Positions 63,152-64,000 of a stretch of 64,000 bases of DNA are shown here, piece by piece; the first letter of the stretch is position 1; the number at the start of each line of letters is the position of its first letter. The stretch comes from Fragum whitleyi (taxonomy: Eukaryota; Mollusca; Bivalvia; Cardiida; Cardiidae), in the NCBI GenBank assembly GCA_948146395.1, contig OX411545.1:23577526-23641525 (forward strand). Direction: 5' to 3'. The notes below the pieces were generated by a model. The model did no database searches, was not told where the DNA came from, and saw only the letters and a list, made by a program, of their open reading frames with translations. A program made the translations under genes and the position numbers.

Positions 63152-64000
63152 CTGGAATATTGTATGTTAAAGAATGTAATTTAATACATACAAAAATACA
63201 GAGGTACAGATAAGAGGGGGTTAAGCCAGTCTAAAATCTTTATTTCTCAATGAAAATCTATATTGTTGGTAATCATTTGAATCGTCTCCACAAGACAATT
63301 CCAATAAGTACCAGCAACATATGGTTTGTACTATCATTATTTAAAATACTTTCATCTTAAATCCAAAATATCTGGGTTTTCCTTGACCCCCTGTTTCTTT
63401 GAATTTGGACCCCCCTTTTTTGAAACGAAACCCAAAATTGTCAAAGAAACATTCTTTATCTAGTTTAAAGGGGGTCATAATGTGGAAAATTGACCCCCAG
63501 TTTTGAACATAGAGGGAAAACCCTGAAATATGCCGTCTATCTGTACATAGCTCTGCAAATCTTATCATCCTATCCTTATATTACATAGAATGAAGTTAAA
63601 AAGTAACACAAAAAGAGAGCAATGGCCCTAGATGTATACATGATTTTGAATTTAGATTGATCAAAAATTTTCTAATAAAGCATGTTCCTTTACAGTCTTG
63701 GATTTAAGTGACTCCAGGTCAGAAATCTACTGGAGAAAGTAACTGTTAATGAATTTTCTATGGTCTATTAGATAAACAAACTGACCCTCAAATCATCCCC
63801 AGGAGACCTGTTATTTCTTCATGGTATGTTTACTGATAAGCCCAATGTGTAATTTGAGAAACTCACATATTGCGTATTTTTCTAGTAAATCAACTTGGAA
63901 CTTTTTATCAGTTGAACTACTTGTTTTATAAAATTGACCCATTTCTAGATATTAGAAAAAACATCTTTTAACACGGAGATTTTTTTTTTTTTGGGGGGGG
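63152..64000 (-). other. Upstream intron, partial
   Basis: 849 bp upstream of exon 1: repeat W (63203-63345), then AT-rich sequence ending in a T12/G8 homopolymer junction at 63981-64000. No exon with a matching phase-1 donor found, so the first KIND exon lies outside. Confidence 0.7.

Noticed and set aside
63341..63568. Minus frame as the missing first KIND exon
   Set aside because: No KIND-like sequence, no donor of phase 1, and repeat W lies between it and exon 1.
1..64000. Prokaryotic features (operons, ribosome binding sites, terminators, origins)
   Set aside because: Gene structure with introns, LINE, SINEs and MITEs shows a eukaryotic nuclear genome; none of these features apply.

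Overview
This is eukaryotic DNA: AT-rich, intron-dominated, with no prokaryotic gene organisation. The repeat content points to a bivalve mollusc, probably a heterodont clam. It includes many hairpin-ended elements with internal tandem repeats and GACGGACGG microsatellites, like the bivalve 'pearl' elements. It also holds tRNA-derived SINEs with a V-SINE/RUDI-like tail and many snap-back palindromes. The organism call is inference from repeat style, not from a marker gene.

The only host gene I can support lies on the minus strand and spans nearly the whole window. I assembled 19 exons by eye from splice sites, reading-frame phase and domain homology. They run from 63151 down to position 1, where the last exon leaves the window. 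Every splice junction is phase-compatible, giving one open frame of about 996 codons. It encodes a KIND domain (exons 1-5), a low-complexity linker with an RS stretch, a His6 run and a KPGSPRSH repeat (exons 5-10), a full FERM domain (exons 11-15), an acidic segment with a PPPY motif (exons 16-18) and the start of a PDZ domain (exon 19). This order matches PTPN13 (PTP-BL/FAP-1) and the related FRMPD2. The first exon(s) lie beyond 64000. The remaining PDZ domains and any phosphatase domain lie beyond position 1.

Region by region, in gene order. 63-64 kb and 61.9 kb hold the KIND exons 1-2. 48-61.9 kb is a 14 kb intron with a mariner-like element, SINEs and hairpin-ended tandem-repeat elements. 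39-48 kb is another repeat-rich intron. 23.4-39 kb is the exon-dense core. 17.5-23.4 kb has FERM exon 15 and linker exon 16, plus a MITE split by two later insertions, one of them a nearly full-length-ORF LINE. 6.4-17.5 kb is an 11 kb intron with a MULE-like element inside a hairpin-ended element and a 2.2 kb tandem-repeat element. 0-6.4 kb has a microexon, the PPPY exon and the PDZ exon.

The most unusual structure is at 30.7-32.6 kb. About fifteen tandem, graded copies of the 3' end of exon 9 together with its 5' splice site extend into the following intron, and several copies stay open and keep a GT donor. Also notable are a set of hairpin-ended elements that share termini but swap their tandem cores, with filled and empty insertion sites readable inside this one window.
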